From assembly GCF_900100495.1 (NCBI RefSeq), contig NZ_FNCT01000010.1:1-64000 (forward strand): DNA of 64,000 nt, written 5' to 3'. Below, one piece after another: positions 43,784 through 53,077 of this stretch. Position 1 is the stretch's first letter. Each line of letters starts with the position of its first letter. The position numbers and the translations under genes are program-made. The stretch is from Pseudomonas benzenivorans. GTDB taxonomy: Bacteria; Pseudomonadota; Gammaproteobacteria; Pseudomonadales; Pseudomonadaceae. The notes beneath the pieces were generated by a model, which ran no database searches, was not told the DNA's origin, and was given only the letters and a program-made list of their open reading frames with translations.

Positions 43784-44449
43784 TCAAGACGCGGGGACGT
43801 CGCGCATGAAACAGCGGCCGAACATGCCCAGGGCCACCTCGACCCGCTCGCCGATCTGCTCGTCGGACCAGCTCTGCTGCACCCCCAGGGTGAACAGCTT
43901 GAGCGGCTGCGAGATCAGCAACGCATCGATCAGCTCGACCGCCGGCTCGACATCCTCGTGCGCCAGCAGGCCCTTGCCCGCGGCCTTGCCCAACCAGCCA
44001 CGGAGTAGCTTGAGGCAGCGCTCGGCGCCTTCCTGGTACCAGATCCGCGCGATGCCCGGCGCGCTCTCGCGGCCCTGGGCGGCCATCAGGTAGATGCCCA
44101 GGGCCAGCGGCGAGAGGGTCAGGCGCGCCCACAGGTAGAGGTACATGCGCAGTTCGGCCAGCAGGCTCTCGGCGCAGTCGATACCGCTTTCCAGCAGCAG
44201 CTCGAGGGTCGACAGGTCGCGGGCCACCAGTTGCGAGACCAGCTCCTCCTTGCTGGAAACCAACTGATAGAGGGTCTTCTTCGAGATACCGGCCGAGCGC
44301 GCGATGGCGTCCATGGTGACGTTGGCGAAGTTGCCACTGCCGAGTTCGGCCGCCGCGGCATCCAGCAGCAGGCTCATCTGCTCGTCGCGGCTGCGCAGCG
44401 GCGGACGGCCGCGAGCGCGCTTGGCGGGCTGGGGGGTGGTTTCAGGCAT
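43784..44449 (-). CDS. TetR-family regulator in the coniferaldehyde/esterase operon
   Basis: A 221-residue TetR protein. After a basic leader (KRARGRPPLRSRDEQ) the helix-turn-helix FANVTMDAIARSAGISKKTL continues YQLVSSKEEL. The C-terminal half resembles the AefR-like/TetR_C groups. ATG 44449 is used although its ribosome site is weak; an upstream in-frame start would add 15 residues. It lies 77 bases after the alpha/beta hydrolase in the same direction and probably regulates the calB-hydrolase-tetR group. Confidence 0.82.
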   Translation of the reverse strand: MPETTPQPAKRARGRPPLRSRDEQMSLLLDAAAAELGSGNFANVTMDAIARSAGISKKTLYQLVSSKEELVSQLVARDLSTLELLLESGIDCAESLLAELRMYLYLWARLTLSPLALGIYLMAAQGRESAPGIARIWYQEGAERCLKLLRGWLGKAAGKGLLAHEDVEPAVELIDALLISQPLKLFTLGVQQSWSDEQIGERVEVALGMFGRCFMRDVPAS

Positions 44450-44526
44450 AAGGGTTTCTGCTGATCGGCATGGCACGGGATTCTTGGGCAGCACCTAGCT
44501 TACCGCGCCATGCCGGCAAACGCCTG

Positions 44527-45468
44527 CTAGGCGAGCGCGTTCACAGGGTTATCCCCCACCTTCTCCCCCGCTCCGACCTGAAAAGCCCTGCGCAACCCAT
44601 CCTCGATCAGCTGCCAGGCCTGCTCCGCCGAGTCGTCCGGCCCCAGGTGGGTGAACATATGGTCGCAGCCGGCGAACATCCGCTCGTGCACCGCCACCCC
44701 GGCCTGGCGCAGCTTCTCGGCGTAGGCCTCGCCTTCGCCACGCAGGACGTCGTACTCGGCGGTAATCAGGGTGGCCGGCGGCATCCCGCGCAACTCGTCG
44801 ACCGTCGCCAGCAACGGCGAGGCCAGCGGGTCGTAGGCCTGGGCCGGGTCGCTCAGGTAACAGCTGTTGAAGAAGCGCATCAGCCCGGGACGCAGCAAGG
44901 GTTTATCGAGGCCGGAGGCTTTCAGCGCCGGATCCTCACTCGCGTCCAGCGCCGCATAATCGATCACTTGATGCACCACCCGTAGCCGCTGGTGCCCGCG
45001 CGCCAGGCTGGCCACGCCGGTGGCCAGATTGCCGCCGGCACTGTGCCCGCCGACGGCCATGCGCTGCGGATCGATGCCCAGCGTCGTGGCCTGCTCGGCC
45101 AACCATTCGAGCACCGCAAAACTCTGGCGCAAGCCGGCGGGAAACGGATGCTCCGGGGCCAAGACATAATCCAGATTGACCACCAGACAACCGAGGTTAT
45201 GTGCCAGGCGCCGGCAATAGCTGTCGTCGTGCTCCGGCACCCCGGCGACGAAGCCGCCGCCATGCAGATTCAGATACACCGGCAAGGGCTCCTGGGTTGG
45301 TGTATTGGGCCAGTAGAACAGCGCCCGCGCCGGGCCCCAGGCGCTCGGAATAAACTCCTCGACCACCTTGCGCAGCGGATACTGCGCCGCGGCGTAAACG
45401 AATTTCCCTTTCATGCGCTTGGCCAAGGCACGCAGCAGCTTGGCCTTGAGGGTTTTCAGCAGTTTCAT
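44527..45468 (-). CDS. HSL-family alpha/beta hydrolase (esterase)
   Basis: A 313-residue hormone-sensitive-lipase-type esterase. The oxyanion motif HGGG is at residues 69-72. The nucleophile elbow GGHSAGGN gives Ser143. The acid and histidine lie in AEYDVLRGEG and GCDHMFTH. It has no clear signal peptide, so it is probably cytoplasmic. It follows calB by 19 bases, so co-transcription is likely. This pairing recalls aryl-ester operons in which an esterase releases an aromatic alcohol or acid for oxidation; the natural ester is not known. Confidence 0.85.
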   Translation of the reverse strand: MKLLKTLKAKLLRALAKRMKGKFVYAAAQYPLRKVVEEFIPSAWGPARALFYWPNTPTQEPLPVYLNLHGGGFVAGVPEHDDSYCRRLAHNLGCLVVNLDYVLAPEHPFPAGLRQSFAVLEWLAEQATTLGIDPQRMAVGGHSAGGNLATGVASLARGHQRLRVVHQVIDYAALDASEDPALKASGLDKPLLRPGLMRFFNSCYLSDPAQAYDPLASPLLATVDELRGMPPATLITAEYDVLRGEGEAYAEKLRQAGVAVHERMFAGCDHMFTHLGPDDSAEQAWQLIEDGLRRAFQVGAGEKVGDNPVNALA

Positions 45469-45487
45469 AATCTGGCTCCTTGGCGGC

Positions 45488-46927
45488 TCAATTAGCGGTC
45501 AGCAGCTGGTCCAGCAGACCATGGATCGCCTCGCCGTAGGGCGCGCGCATCGCCAGGTTGGACTCGCCAATCGGGCTCTGCACCACCACCGCCTTGGCAT
45601 GGCTGAAGGTACGGAAACCATAGACGCCGTGGTAGGCGCCCATGCCGGAGTGGCCGACGCCGCCGAACGGCAGCTCCTCGAACAGCACATGGCTCATGCA
45701 ATCGTTGATCACCAGCGCGCCCGAGGTGGTGCGCTCCAGCACCTGCTGGCGCTCGCCGGCGTCCTCGCCAAAGTAGTAGGCCGCCAGCGGCCGCGGCTGG
45801 GCGTTGACGTAATCGATAGCCTCAGCAAAGTCACGGTAGGTCTTGATCGGCAGCAGCGGGCCGAAGATTTCCTCGCGCAACACCTGCATCTCGTCGCTGG
45901 CGCCGAGCACCAGGGTCGGGGCGATCTTGCGGATCTCGCGGTCGTTGAGGTCTTCCTGCGCCGGGTTGATCTCGACCAGGCGCGCGCCCTTAACGCGGGC
46001 ATCGGCGAGGTAGCTGCGCAGACGGTCGAAGTGGCGTGGGTCGATGATCGAGGTGTAATCGAGGTTGCCGCGCAGCGTCGGGTACATCTCGCTGACGAAG
46101 CGCACGGCCTCGGCGACGAAGTCGTCCAGCGCCTCCTCCGGCAGCAGCACGTAGTCCGGTGCCAGGCAGATCTGCCCGGCGTTGAAGGTCTTCACCGTCA
46201 TCACCCGCTGCACCACCGTGGCCAGGTCGGCGCTGCGCGAGACCAGCACCGGCGACTTGCCGCCCAGCTCCAGGGTCACCGGCACCAGGTTGTCCGCGGC
46301 GGCGCGCATGATGTGCCGCCCTACCGCGGTGCCACCGGTGAAGATCAGGTGATCGAAGTGCTGCGCGCTGAACAGCGCGCCAACCTCGGCACTGCCCAGC
46401 ACGGTGCTCAGTTCGTTGGCGTCGAAGTAACGGGCGATCAGCTCGGCGAGCAGCGCCGAGGTGCGCGGGGTCAGCTCCGAGGGTTTGAGCATGGCCCGGT
46501 TGCCGGCCGCAAAAATGCTCGCCAGCGGGCCGAAGGCCAGCACTATGGGGAAGTTCCACGGACTGATCACCCCGACCACGCCCAGCGGTTGGTAGTCGAC
46601 CCGCGCCTCGCAGCCGGGGAACGGTGCCGGATGGGAGTCGGACTGCATCCACTCGGCCAGGTGCTCGCGGCAGTGCTTGAGGCTGACCACCGAGCCGGCG
46701 ATATCGGACAACAGGGTCTGTTCGCGACTGCGGCTGCCGAAGTCGGCGGACACCGCGGCGACTAGCTCTTCGCGGTTGTCCAGCAACAGGGCGATGGCCC
46801 GGTCGAGGCGGTCGCGGCGCAGCTCCAGGCTGGCCGGCCCCTCGGCCAGATGGGCCTGTTTCATGGCTGCGAGGGCCGCAGCGAGTTGTTCGGCGCTGAC
46901 CGCCGCCTGGTGACCGAGAATGCTCAT
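45488..46927 (-). CDS. calB: Coniferyl aldehyde dehydrogenase
   Basis: A 479-residue aldehyde dehydrogenase. The catalytic glutamate is residue 220 (LELGGKSP) and the nucleophilic Cys254 is in NAGQICLAPDYV. The N-terminal EQTLLSDIAGSVVSLKHCRE and the C-terminal FGGVGHSGMGAYHGVYGFRT segments place it in the coniferyl aldehyde dehydrogenase (class 3-like) subgroup. It oxidises coniferaldehyde to ferulate, feeding the fcs/ech/vdh route. The alcohol dehydrogenase (calA) step is not seen in the window. Confidence 0.9.
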   Translation of the reverse strand: MSILGHQAAVSAEQLAAALAAMKQAHLAEGPASLELRRDRLDRAIALLLDNREELVAAVSADFGSRSREQTLLSDIAGSVVSLKHCREHLAEWMQSDSHPAPFPGCEARVDYQPLGVVGVISPWNFPIVLAFGPLASIFAAGNRAMLKPSELTPRTSALLAELIARYFDANELSTVLGSAEVGALFSAQHFDHLIFTGGTAVGRHIMRAAADNLVPVTLELGGKSPVLVSRSADLATVVQRVMTVKTFNAGQICLAPDYVLLPEEALDDFVAEAVRFVSEMYPTLRGNLDYTSIIDPRHFDRLRSYLADARVKGARLVEINPAQEDLNDREIRKIAPTLVLGASDEMQVLREEIFGPLLPIKTYRDFAEAIDYVNAQPRPLAAYYFGEDAGERQQVLERTTSGALVINDCMSHVLFEELPFGGVGHSGMGAYHGVYGFRTFSHAKAVVVQSPIGESNLAMRAPYGEAIHGLLDQLLTAN

Positions 46928-46960
46928 GGCATGGCTTCCTGCTGGTTGAATTGTTATTAG

Positions 46961-46977
46961 CCAGCACTAAGTGCTGG
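46961..46977. promoter_or_regulatory. CCAGCAC-TAA-GTGCTGG palindrome upstream of calB
   Basis: A perfect seven-base inverted repeat with a three-base centre lies 34-50 bases upstream of calB. A second, weaker palindrome (GAGCCGGC/GCTGGCTC) follows just after it. Either TetR (43784) or MarR (47264) could bind; the sequence alone does not decide. The rest of the 336-base gap to the MarR gene shows no gene. Confidence 0.55.
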
Positions 46978-47208
46978 ACGAGCCGGCACCTCTGCTGGCT
47001 CGCAGGTTGCAGTATGGCGAAAATCCAGACAAAGGAAACCACTAAGTTTCCTTATTTTTCAATTTCTGACGAGAGGCTCTATCCGGCCATTACAAGAAGG
47101 CATAGGAGCACGCGCAGGCAGCGCCCGGCGGGAACACTAGCTACCAGGGAACGCCACAGGGGAATCAGGAAACTGGCCAAAGGCTGGTCATTGATGCGAA
47201 ACTGATTA

Positions 47209-47227
47209 GGCTTATTAATTAGTAGCC
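47209..47227. promoter_or_regulatory. Palindrome GGCTTATTAATTAGTAGCC upstream of the MarR gene
   Basis: An AT-rich imperfect palindrome lies 37-55 bases upstream of the MarR start. The size and AT-rich core fit a MarR-type operator and would allow autoregulation. Confidence 0.5.
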
Positions 47228-47263
47228 CATTTAGGCACCCTCTAGCGAGCCCGGTCCCAGCCA

Positions 47264-47755
47264 ATGGCCAAGAAGAACGCCCCCACCCCAGAAGTGAACA
47301 GCCCAGCCACGGAGCCGAGCGATACCCTGCTCAGCCAGTTGATCGGCTACGCCCTGCGCCGCGCCCAGTTGAAGGTCGCGCAGAACCTGGTCGAACAGCT
47401 CAACCCCTTCGACCTGCGCCCCGCCCAGTTCTCCGCGCTGCTGATCATCGAGGCCAGCCCCGGGCTGATGCAGACCGACCTGGCGAGCATCCTCGCCATC
47501 GAGCCGCCGCAGGTGGTGACCCTTCTGAACAAGCTGGAGAAGCTCGGCCTCGCCGTGCGCGTGCGCTGCAAACCGGACAAACGCTCCTACGGCATCTTCC
47601 TCAGCAAGGCCGGGGAAACCCTGCTCAAGCAACTCAAGCAGATCGCCGCCGCCAGCGACCGGGAAGCCACAGCGGCGCTTAGGGACGAGGAGCGGCAACA
47701 GCTGCTGCAACTGCTGCACAAGGTCTATCGGCAGGACAGCAACGCCACGGACTGA
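47264..47755 (+). CDS. MarR-family regulator of hydroxycinnamate genes
   Basis: A 163-residue MarR protein. The winged helix lies in the middle (LMQTDLASILAIEPPQVVTL, LNKLEKLGLAVRVRC, then KPDKRSYGIFLSKAGE). It is like FerR/FerC/HcaR repressors, which are released by hydroxycinnamoyl-CoA thioesters. It lies between calB and fcs, divergent from the first and convergent with the second. Its likely targets are the ech promoter palindrome at 52394 and its own promoter; that assignment is inferred. Confidence 0.83.
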   Translation: MAKKNAPTPEVNSPATEPSDTLLSQLIGYALRRAQLKVAQNLVEQLNPFDLRPAQFSALLIIEASPGLMQTDLASILAIEPPQVVTLLNKLEKLGLAVRVRCKPDKRSYGIFLSKAGETLLKQLKQIAAASDREATAALRDEERQQLLQLLHKVYRQDSNATD

Positions 47756-47779
47756 TCCTCGCTGATTTGCGTACAACCA

Positions 47780-47840
47780 GTGGGAGGGGCTTCAGCCGCG
47801 ATAACAGCTGTTAAAAGCGCGCCGCTAGAGCGCCGCCCAC
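47780..47840. repeat. REP-like palindrome GTGGGAGGGGCTTCAGCCGC ... GCCGCCCAC
   Basis: It lies between the convergent MarR and fcs genes and has the general form of the elements at 2277 and 40340. Confidence 0.6.
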
Positions 47841-47979
47841 GTCGTTGCGCCATGGCGAGGCTCGCGGCCAAGACCTACAAAGGACGTGCGGGCCAAGCCC
47901 GGATGCAATTAGGGAGGACTGACCAGGCGTTCGAATTTCCCGGACTGCACCAAGGCTTATATGAGCCCCTCGCCCATGT

Positions 47980-49842
47980 TCAACACTCCGCCGTTACCCG
48001 TAGCGGGTCCGCGCCCTGATACAGCGCCTCGATCCGCTCGGCGCGGCAACTCAGAATCACCCGCTGGTTGAGCGAGCCCTTGTCGGTGACCTCACCCTTG
48101 TCCAGCGACGGTGGCTCGCTTATCAGGCAGGCCCAGGCCAGGCGCGAGGCGCTGCCGGTGGCGTGCCGGTTGAGCTGTTCGAGCAGCTCGGCCAGCCAGG
48201 CGCGCACCCGCGGCGCGGCCAGCACTTGCTCGGCCGTGGCGTCGGACGCCAAACCGGCCAGCTCGCGACAGGCCGGCAGGTGCGGAAACACCAGCAGGCC
48301 GATGCACTCGCGGTTCGGCGCGGTCACCACCACATCCTGGATATAGGGCGCACCGGCCATGATCACCCGGGTGCGCAGCGGGCCGACGCTGACGAACACC
48401 CCGGTGTTGAGCTTGAAGTCCTCGGCGATACGGCCGTCGAACATCAGGCCCCATTCCGGGTGCTCGGGGTCGGCCAGTTTCAGCGCGTCGCCGGAGCAGT
48501 AGAAGCCCTCCTCGTCGAAGGCCGCGGCGCTCTGCTCGGGCGAGCACCAGTAGCCCGGCATCACGTGCGGGCCGCGAAAGCGCCCTTCCAGCTTGCCGTC
48601 GACCGGCACCAGCTTGACCTCGCAACCCGGTGCCGGCAGGCCGACATAACCGGCCATCGACAGCGGCCCGGTGGTAAAGGTGCAGGACGGTGACGTCTCG
48701 GTCATGCCGATCCCCGCCATCATGCGGATACGTTCGCCGCAGTGCGCCTCGGCCACCGCATCCAGGCGATCCCAGACCGCCTGGGACAGCCCGGCGCCGG
48801 CGAAGAACAACAGCTTGATCCGGGCGAAGAACATCTCGCGTAGCTCGGTATCCACCTCCAGGGCGGCGACCAGCTCCTCCCAGCCCTTGGGCACGGTGAG
48901 GTAGGCGGTCGGCGATATCTCGCGCAGGTTGCGCAGGGTCTCGGCGAAATGCTGCGGGGTCGGTTTGCCGTCGTCGATATACAGGGTGCCGCCGTTATAC
49001 AGAACGATGCCGACGTTATGGCTGCCGCCGAAGGTGTGGTTCCACGGCAACCAGTCGACCAGCACCGGCGGCGCCTCGCCGAACACCGGGAAGGTCTGCA
49101 GGAGCATCTGCTGGTTGGCGCAGAGCATGCGCTGGGTGGTGATCACCGCCTTGGGCAGCTTGGTCGAACCGCTGGTGAAGAGGAGCTTGGCGATGCTCTC
49201 CGGGCCGGTCGCGGCAAAGGCCGCATCCGCCTCATCGCAGGCCTCGGCGCCGAGCAGGCTGGCGAACGAGCGGCACTCGCGCCCCGCCACTTCGCCCGCG
49301 GTCAGCAGCAACGGCGTGGCGGCCGGCAGCACCGCCTCGATGGCCCGGGCGAAGGCCTGGCCATCGGCGGCGAACACCAGCCCGGGCTGCAACAGCGCGC
49401 AGATATGCTGCAGCTTGGTGTAGTCCTGGGCCACCAGCGAATAGGCCGGCGACACCGGGCAATAGGGCACGCCGAGATACAGGGCGGCGCAGGCCAGTTG
49501 CAGGTGTTCGAGATCGTTGCCGGACAGAATCAACAGCGGCCGCTCGACCGACAGGTCGAAGCCGAGCAGCCCCTGGGCGATGCTGCGCACGCGCCCGAGC
49601 ATCCCGGCATAACTGATGCGCTGCCACTGGCCATCGGCGCCACGACGGGCGATAAAAGTCTGCTCGGGACGCTCCTCGGCCCAGCGCACCAGGCGCTCGA
49701 GCAGGCGCTGCGGATACGCCTGCAGCGGCTCGGCCGCCTGCATGTACAGCGCCTGCCCGACCTGGCGCAGTTGCACCGCCGACTGGCCGATCGATACCGG
49801 CCGGTAGGCGGGTTCGACTCGACCGTTAGATTGGCTACTCAC
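47980..49842 (-). CDS. fcs: Feruloyl-CoA synthetase
   Basis: A 620-residue acyl-adenylate-forming enzyme that activates ferulate, p-coumarate and caffeate to CoA thioesters. The nucleotide loop LLFTSGSTKLPKAVITT is near the middle, followed by GIGMTETSPSCTFTT and SGDALKLADPEHPEWGLMFD with the adenylation-domain aspartate. The conserved C-terminal LDKGEVTDKGSLNQR is present. GTG 49842 follows GGAGGAG and gives the usual length. It is the last gene of ech-vdh-fcs; the 133-base gap to vdh contains a GCTGCCGC/GCGGCAGC hairpin (49931-49961). Confidence 0.93.
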   Translation of the reverse strand: MSSQSNGRVEPAYRPVSIGQSAVQLRQVGQALYMQAAEPLQAYPQRLLERLVRWAEERPEQTFIARRGADGQWQRISYAGMLGRVRSIAQGLLGFDLSVERPLLILSGNDLEHLQLACAALYLGVPYCPVSPAYSLVAQDYTKLQHICALLQPGLVFAADGQAFARAIEAVLPAATPLLLTAGEVAGRECRSFASLLGAEACDEADAAFAATGPESIAKLLFTSGSTKLPKAVITTQRMLCANQQMLLQTFPVFGEAPPVLVDWLPWNHTFGGSHNVGIVLYNGGTLYIDDGKPTPQHFAETLRNLREISPTAYLTVPKGWEELVAALEVDTELREMFFARIKLLFFAGAGLSQAVWDRLDAVAEAHCGERIRMMAGIGMTETSPSCTFTTGPLSMAGYVGLPAPGCEVKLVPVDGKLEGRFRGPHVMPGYWCSPEQSAAAFDEEGFYCSGDALKLADPEHPEWGLMFDGRIAEDFKLNTGVFVSVGPLRTRVIMAGAPYIQDVVVTAPNRECIGLLVFPHLPACRELAGLASDATAEQVLAAPRVRAWLAELLEQLNRHATGSASRLAWACLISEPPSLDKGEVTDKGSLNQRVILSCRAERIEALYQGADPLRVTAEC

Positions 49843-49975
49843 CTGTGAAACTCCTCCGCAAAGCGCTCCCGGATGCTCGGCCGCCACATCCAAGATGCGC
49901 GGCCTGCTCCGAGCCGATTGTTCTTATAGTGCTGCCGCCTGTTGAGGACCTGCGCGGCAGCTCCTCTGCAGGTTG

Positions 49976-51424
49976 TCAGATCGGATAGTGGCGCGGCCCG
50001 TTCTGAATGGTCACCCAACGCAACTGGGTGAAGAAGTCGATCGACGCCTTGCTGCCGAAGCTGCCGTAACCGCTGGCCTTGACCCCGCCGAAGGGCATCT
50101 GCGCCTCGTCGTGCACGGTCGGACCGTTGATATGGCAGATGCCCGACTCGACCCGCTGCGCCAGCACCAGGGCGCGCGACACGTCACGGCTGAAGATCGC
50201 CGCCGACAGGCCGAATTCGGAGTCGTTGGCCAGGCGCAACAATTCCTCGTCGCTGTCGCCGCGTAGCACCACCGCCACCGGGCCGAAGGATTCCTCATGG
50301 TATAGGCGCATGTCCGCGGTGACGCCATCGAGCAGGGTCGCCTGCATGATGCTGCCGTCCAGTTGGCCGCCGGTGACCAGGCGCGCGCCCTTGGCCAGGG
50401 CGTCGTCGATCAGCGCCTTGATCCGCTGCCCGGCCGACACATCGATCAGCGAACCGAGCAGCGAGGCGCCATTGCGCGGATCGCCGGCACGCAGACTGGC
50501 CGCCTTCTGCGCCAGCTTGGCGACGAAGGCATCGGCCACCCTGGCATCGACGATCAGCCGCTCGGTGGACATGCATATCTGCCCCTGGTTGAAGTAGGCG
50601 CCGAAGGCCGCCGCTTCCACCGCCGCATCCAGGTCGGCATCGTCCAGTACCAGCAACGGCGCCTTGCCGCCCAGCTCCAGCAGCGCCGGCTTCAGGTGCC
50701 GCGCGGCCAGCTCGCCGATGATCCGCCCGACATGGGTGGAGCCGGTGAAATTCACCCGGCGTACCGCCGGATTGGCGATCAGCCGGGCGACGATGGCCGG
50801 CGCGTCCTGCGGTGCGTTGCTGATCACGTTGACCACGCCATCGCCGAGCCCAGCGTCCTGCAGCACCTGACCGATCAGGCGGTGCACCGCCGGGCTCAGC
50901 TCGGAGGCCTTGAGCACCAGGGTATTGCCGCAGGCCAGCGGCATGGCCACGGCGCGGGTGCCGAGGATCACCGGCGCATTCCAGGGTGCGATGCCGAGCA
51001 CCACGCCGCAGGGCTGGCGCAAGGCCATGGCGAAGCTGCCGGGCACGTCGGACGGGACCACCTCGCCATGGATCTGCGTGGTCATCGCCGCCGCCTCGCG
51101 CAGCATGCCGGCGGCCAGGTGCACGTTGAAGCCGTACCAGTTGGCCATCGCCCCGGTCTCGCCGGCCAGCGCGAGGAATTCCGGCGCACGATCTTCAAGC
51201 AGTTCGGCGGCCCTGAGCAGGCGTGCGCGCCGCTCGTTGGGCGCCAGCGCGGCCCAGGCGGGAAACGCCGCCTGGGCCGCGGCCACGGCGGCGTCGGCAT
51301 CTTCCAGGGTGGCGGCGGCGACCCGCGACACCACTACACCGGTCAGCGGATTACAGCGCTCGAACACACGACCATCGGCAGCCGGTCGCGCCTGACCGCC
51401 AATCAGCAAAGGCACCTCGAACAT
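49976..51424 (-). CDS. vdh: Vanillin dehydrogenase
   Basis: A 482-residue aldehyde dehydrogenase. Glu250 (LLELGGKAP) and Cys284 (FNQGQICMSTER) are the catalytic pair. The N-terminus MFEVPLLIGGQARPAADGRV and total length match Pseudomonas Vdh. It oxidises vanillin (and 4-hydroxybenzaldehyde or protocatechualdehyde) to the acid that VanAB, PobA or PcaHG then uses. ATG 51424 follows AAGAGGAA. It sits 84 bases after ech. Confidence 0.94.
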   Translation of the reverse strand: MFEVPLLIGGQARPAADGRVFERCNPLTGVVVSRVAAATLEDADAAVAAAQAAFPAWAALAPNERRARLLRAAELLEDRAPEFLALAGETGAMANWYGFNVHLAAGMLREAAAMTTQIHGEVVPSDVPGSFAMALRQPCGVVLGIAPWNAPVILGTRAVAMPLACGNTLVLKASELSPAVHRLIGQVLQDAGLGDGVVNVISNAPQDAPAIVARLIANPAVRRVNFTGSTHVGRIIGELAARHLKPALLELGGKAPLLVLDDADLDAAVEAAAFGAYFNQGQICMSTERLIVDARVADAFVAKLAQKAASLRAGDPRNGASLLGSLIDVSAGQRIKALIDDALAKGARLVTGGQLDGSIMQATLLDGVTADMRLYHEESFGPVAVVLRGDSDEELLRLANDSEFGLSAAIFSRDVSRALVLAQRVESGICHINGPTVHDEAQMPFGGVKASGYGSFGSKASIDFFTQLRWVTIQNGPRHYPI

Positions 51425-51508
51425 GGGGAATTCCTCTTGTTGTACTTGTTCTGGAAACACGCTCGGCTCGGTCAGACTGGACGACTATTCATCGCCCGCC
51501 TTACCGCT

Positions 51509-52339
51509 TTAGCGCTTGTACGCCTGCAGGCCCGGCTTGATGCTCTTCTCGTCGAGAAACTGCTTCATACCCTGTTCGCGGCCGCCTTCCTTGTCGAGCA
51601 GACGCGACTGGTCGAGCTTGGCGTACAGGTAGTCCTCGTTCTGCTCCCAGGTCAGCTCGCGGCAACGCTTGAAGCCGATCTTCGCCGCGCGCATGACCAC
51701 CGGGTTCTTCTCCAGCAGGTTGCGCGCCAGCTCGATGGTGGTCTCGCGCAGCTGGGCCAACGGCACGCTCTGGTTGACCAGGCCCATCTCCGCGGCCTTC
51801 GGCCCGCCGAAGGTCTTGCCGGTCATGATGTAGTACAGCGACTGACGGTGGCCGACGGTATCGGCCATGGCCTTGCTGACCAGGTTGCCCGGTGGGATGC
51901 CCCAGTTGATTTCCGACAGGCCGAAGGTCGCCTCGTCGGCGCAGATCGCCAGATCGCAGGCCACCAGCGGGCTGAAGCCGCCACCGAAGCACCAGCCGTT
52001 GACCATGGCGATGGTCGGCTTGCTGTACATGCGCAGCAGCTTCCACTGCCATTGCGAGGCCTCGCGGCGAATCTTCTCCTGGAGGATTTCCGGGCCGGCG
52101 TCGATTTCACGGAAGTATTCCTTCAGGTCCATGCCCGCGGTCCAGGACTCGCCGGCGCCGGTCAGCACCAGCACGCCGACATCCGCGTCCTGCTCCAGGG
52201 TCTCCAGCACCTCGACCATCTCGCGGTTCAGGGTCGGGCTCATGGCGTTGCGCTTTTCCGGACGATTGAGGACCACCCAGCCGATGCCCTCTTCGACCTC
52301 GACCCTCACCGTCTGCCAGCGATTCTCGTAGCTACTCAT
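51509..52339 (-). CDS. ech: p-Hydroxycinnamoyl-CoA hydratase/lyase (feruloyl-CoA to vanillin)
   Basis: A 276-residue crotonase-fold enzyme that hydrates feruloyl-CoA and splits it to vanillin and acetyl-CoA. Residues known to matter in the P. fluorescens enzyme are conserved at the same numbers: Met70 (AGMDLKEYF), Gly120 (WCFGGGF), Glu143 (GLSEINWGIPPG) and Tyr239 (DYLYAKLDQ). It leads the ech-vdh-fcs operon, and a palindrome (52394-52414) sits in its promoter. Confidence 0.96.
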   Translation of the reverse strand: MSSYENRWQTVRVEVEEGIGWVVLNRPEKRNAMSPTLNREMVEVLETLEQDADVGVLVLTGAGESWTAGMDLKEYFREIDAGPEILQEKIRREASQWQWKLLRMYSKPTIAMVNGWCFGGGFSPLVACDLAICADEATFGLSEINWGIPPGNLVSKAMADTVGHRQSLYYIMTGKTFGGPKAAEMGLVNQSVPLAQLRETTIELARNLLEKNPVVMRAAKIGFKRCRELTWEQNEDYLYAKLDQSRLLDKEGGREQGMKQFLDEKSIKPGLQAYKR

Positions 52340-52393
52340 CTCACACCTCTTGTTGGGATTTTCCGCGTGTGGAGAGGAAACTACATCGCCAAT

Positions 52394-52414
52394 ATAGTTA
52401 TGTCAATTAACTAT
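52394..52414 (-). promoter_or_regulatory. Palindromic operator in the ech promoter
   Basis: ATAGTTA (52394-52400) and TAACTAT (52408-52414) form a perfect seven-base inverted repeat around TGTCAAT, 55-75 bases upstream of ech in a markedly AT-rich stretch. It is the best candidate for the MarR protein encoded at 47264. Confidence 0.65.
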
Positions 52415-53077
52415 TTTTCTGAAAATCAGAAATCAGTCGGGCAGAGCAGCCCCCAAAAAACCGGCTTAAAGGCAAGAATAGCGACATTTTTTGCGCATCA
52501 TAGCCATGAAATCCAATCTCCCAAGCGTGAAGGTTGGCTCTACTAATGCTTAACTCAGATAACGATCACGAAAGGGACGCAGCCATGAATTGCCAATTGC
52601 GGTCACGCCGCGGCGCCGAAAGATGGAATCGACCATGGGGCACCGCCGGCTACGCGGCATCGGCCAGGCGAAGCAGCGCGATTGACTGCGCCGGGCGCCT
52701 CAGGCTGACAACTCAACAGCTGCGGCGCCATGCTCCGACTGCCTGCCCGGGTGCATGGACGGAGTGTCCGGATGGCGTGAAATCCGCTGTCAGCACCGGT
52801 ATCGCCAAAAGATCCTTACGGTAGAAGACCGAATCGAAGCGCGCCGTGATGCCCCCATCAAGGCACTCGTGAAATGCCTGCACAGTGCCTGCGGCCCCCA
52901 AGCGTTATTCACCATTCGCTGGGCAGTCGCCTGATATGTCGCTAAAAACCAACTTCAAGAACACGTCGAGCAAACGTGTCGCTGGCAGCGACACGAAACC
53001 CGCTTATGTCTAACTGACGCCCCTTGCCTTAGATGGATACCGTCGCATCCACGACTGCATCCCCTCTCCTCTGATAG
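52415..53077. other. Long intergenic stretch without a recognisable gene
   Basis: About 660 bases between the ech promoter and the Fic remnant. Short open frames on both strands have no ribosome site and no family resemblance, and base composition is less GC-rich than the flanking genes. It looks like decayed sequence at the edge of the rearranged zone. Confidence 0.5.

Noticed and set aside
44527..45468. Calling the hydrolase a feruloyl esterase
   Set aside because: It is an HSL-type, apparently cytoplasmic enzyme without a signal peptide, and no sequence feature specifies feruloyl esters. Only the neighbourhood suggests an aryl ester.
52534..52824. 96-codon open frame in the ech-Fic gap
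   Set aside because: Arginine-rich translation without domain features and no ribosome site; consistent with chance in GC-rich DNA.
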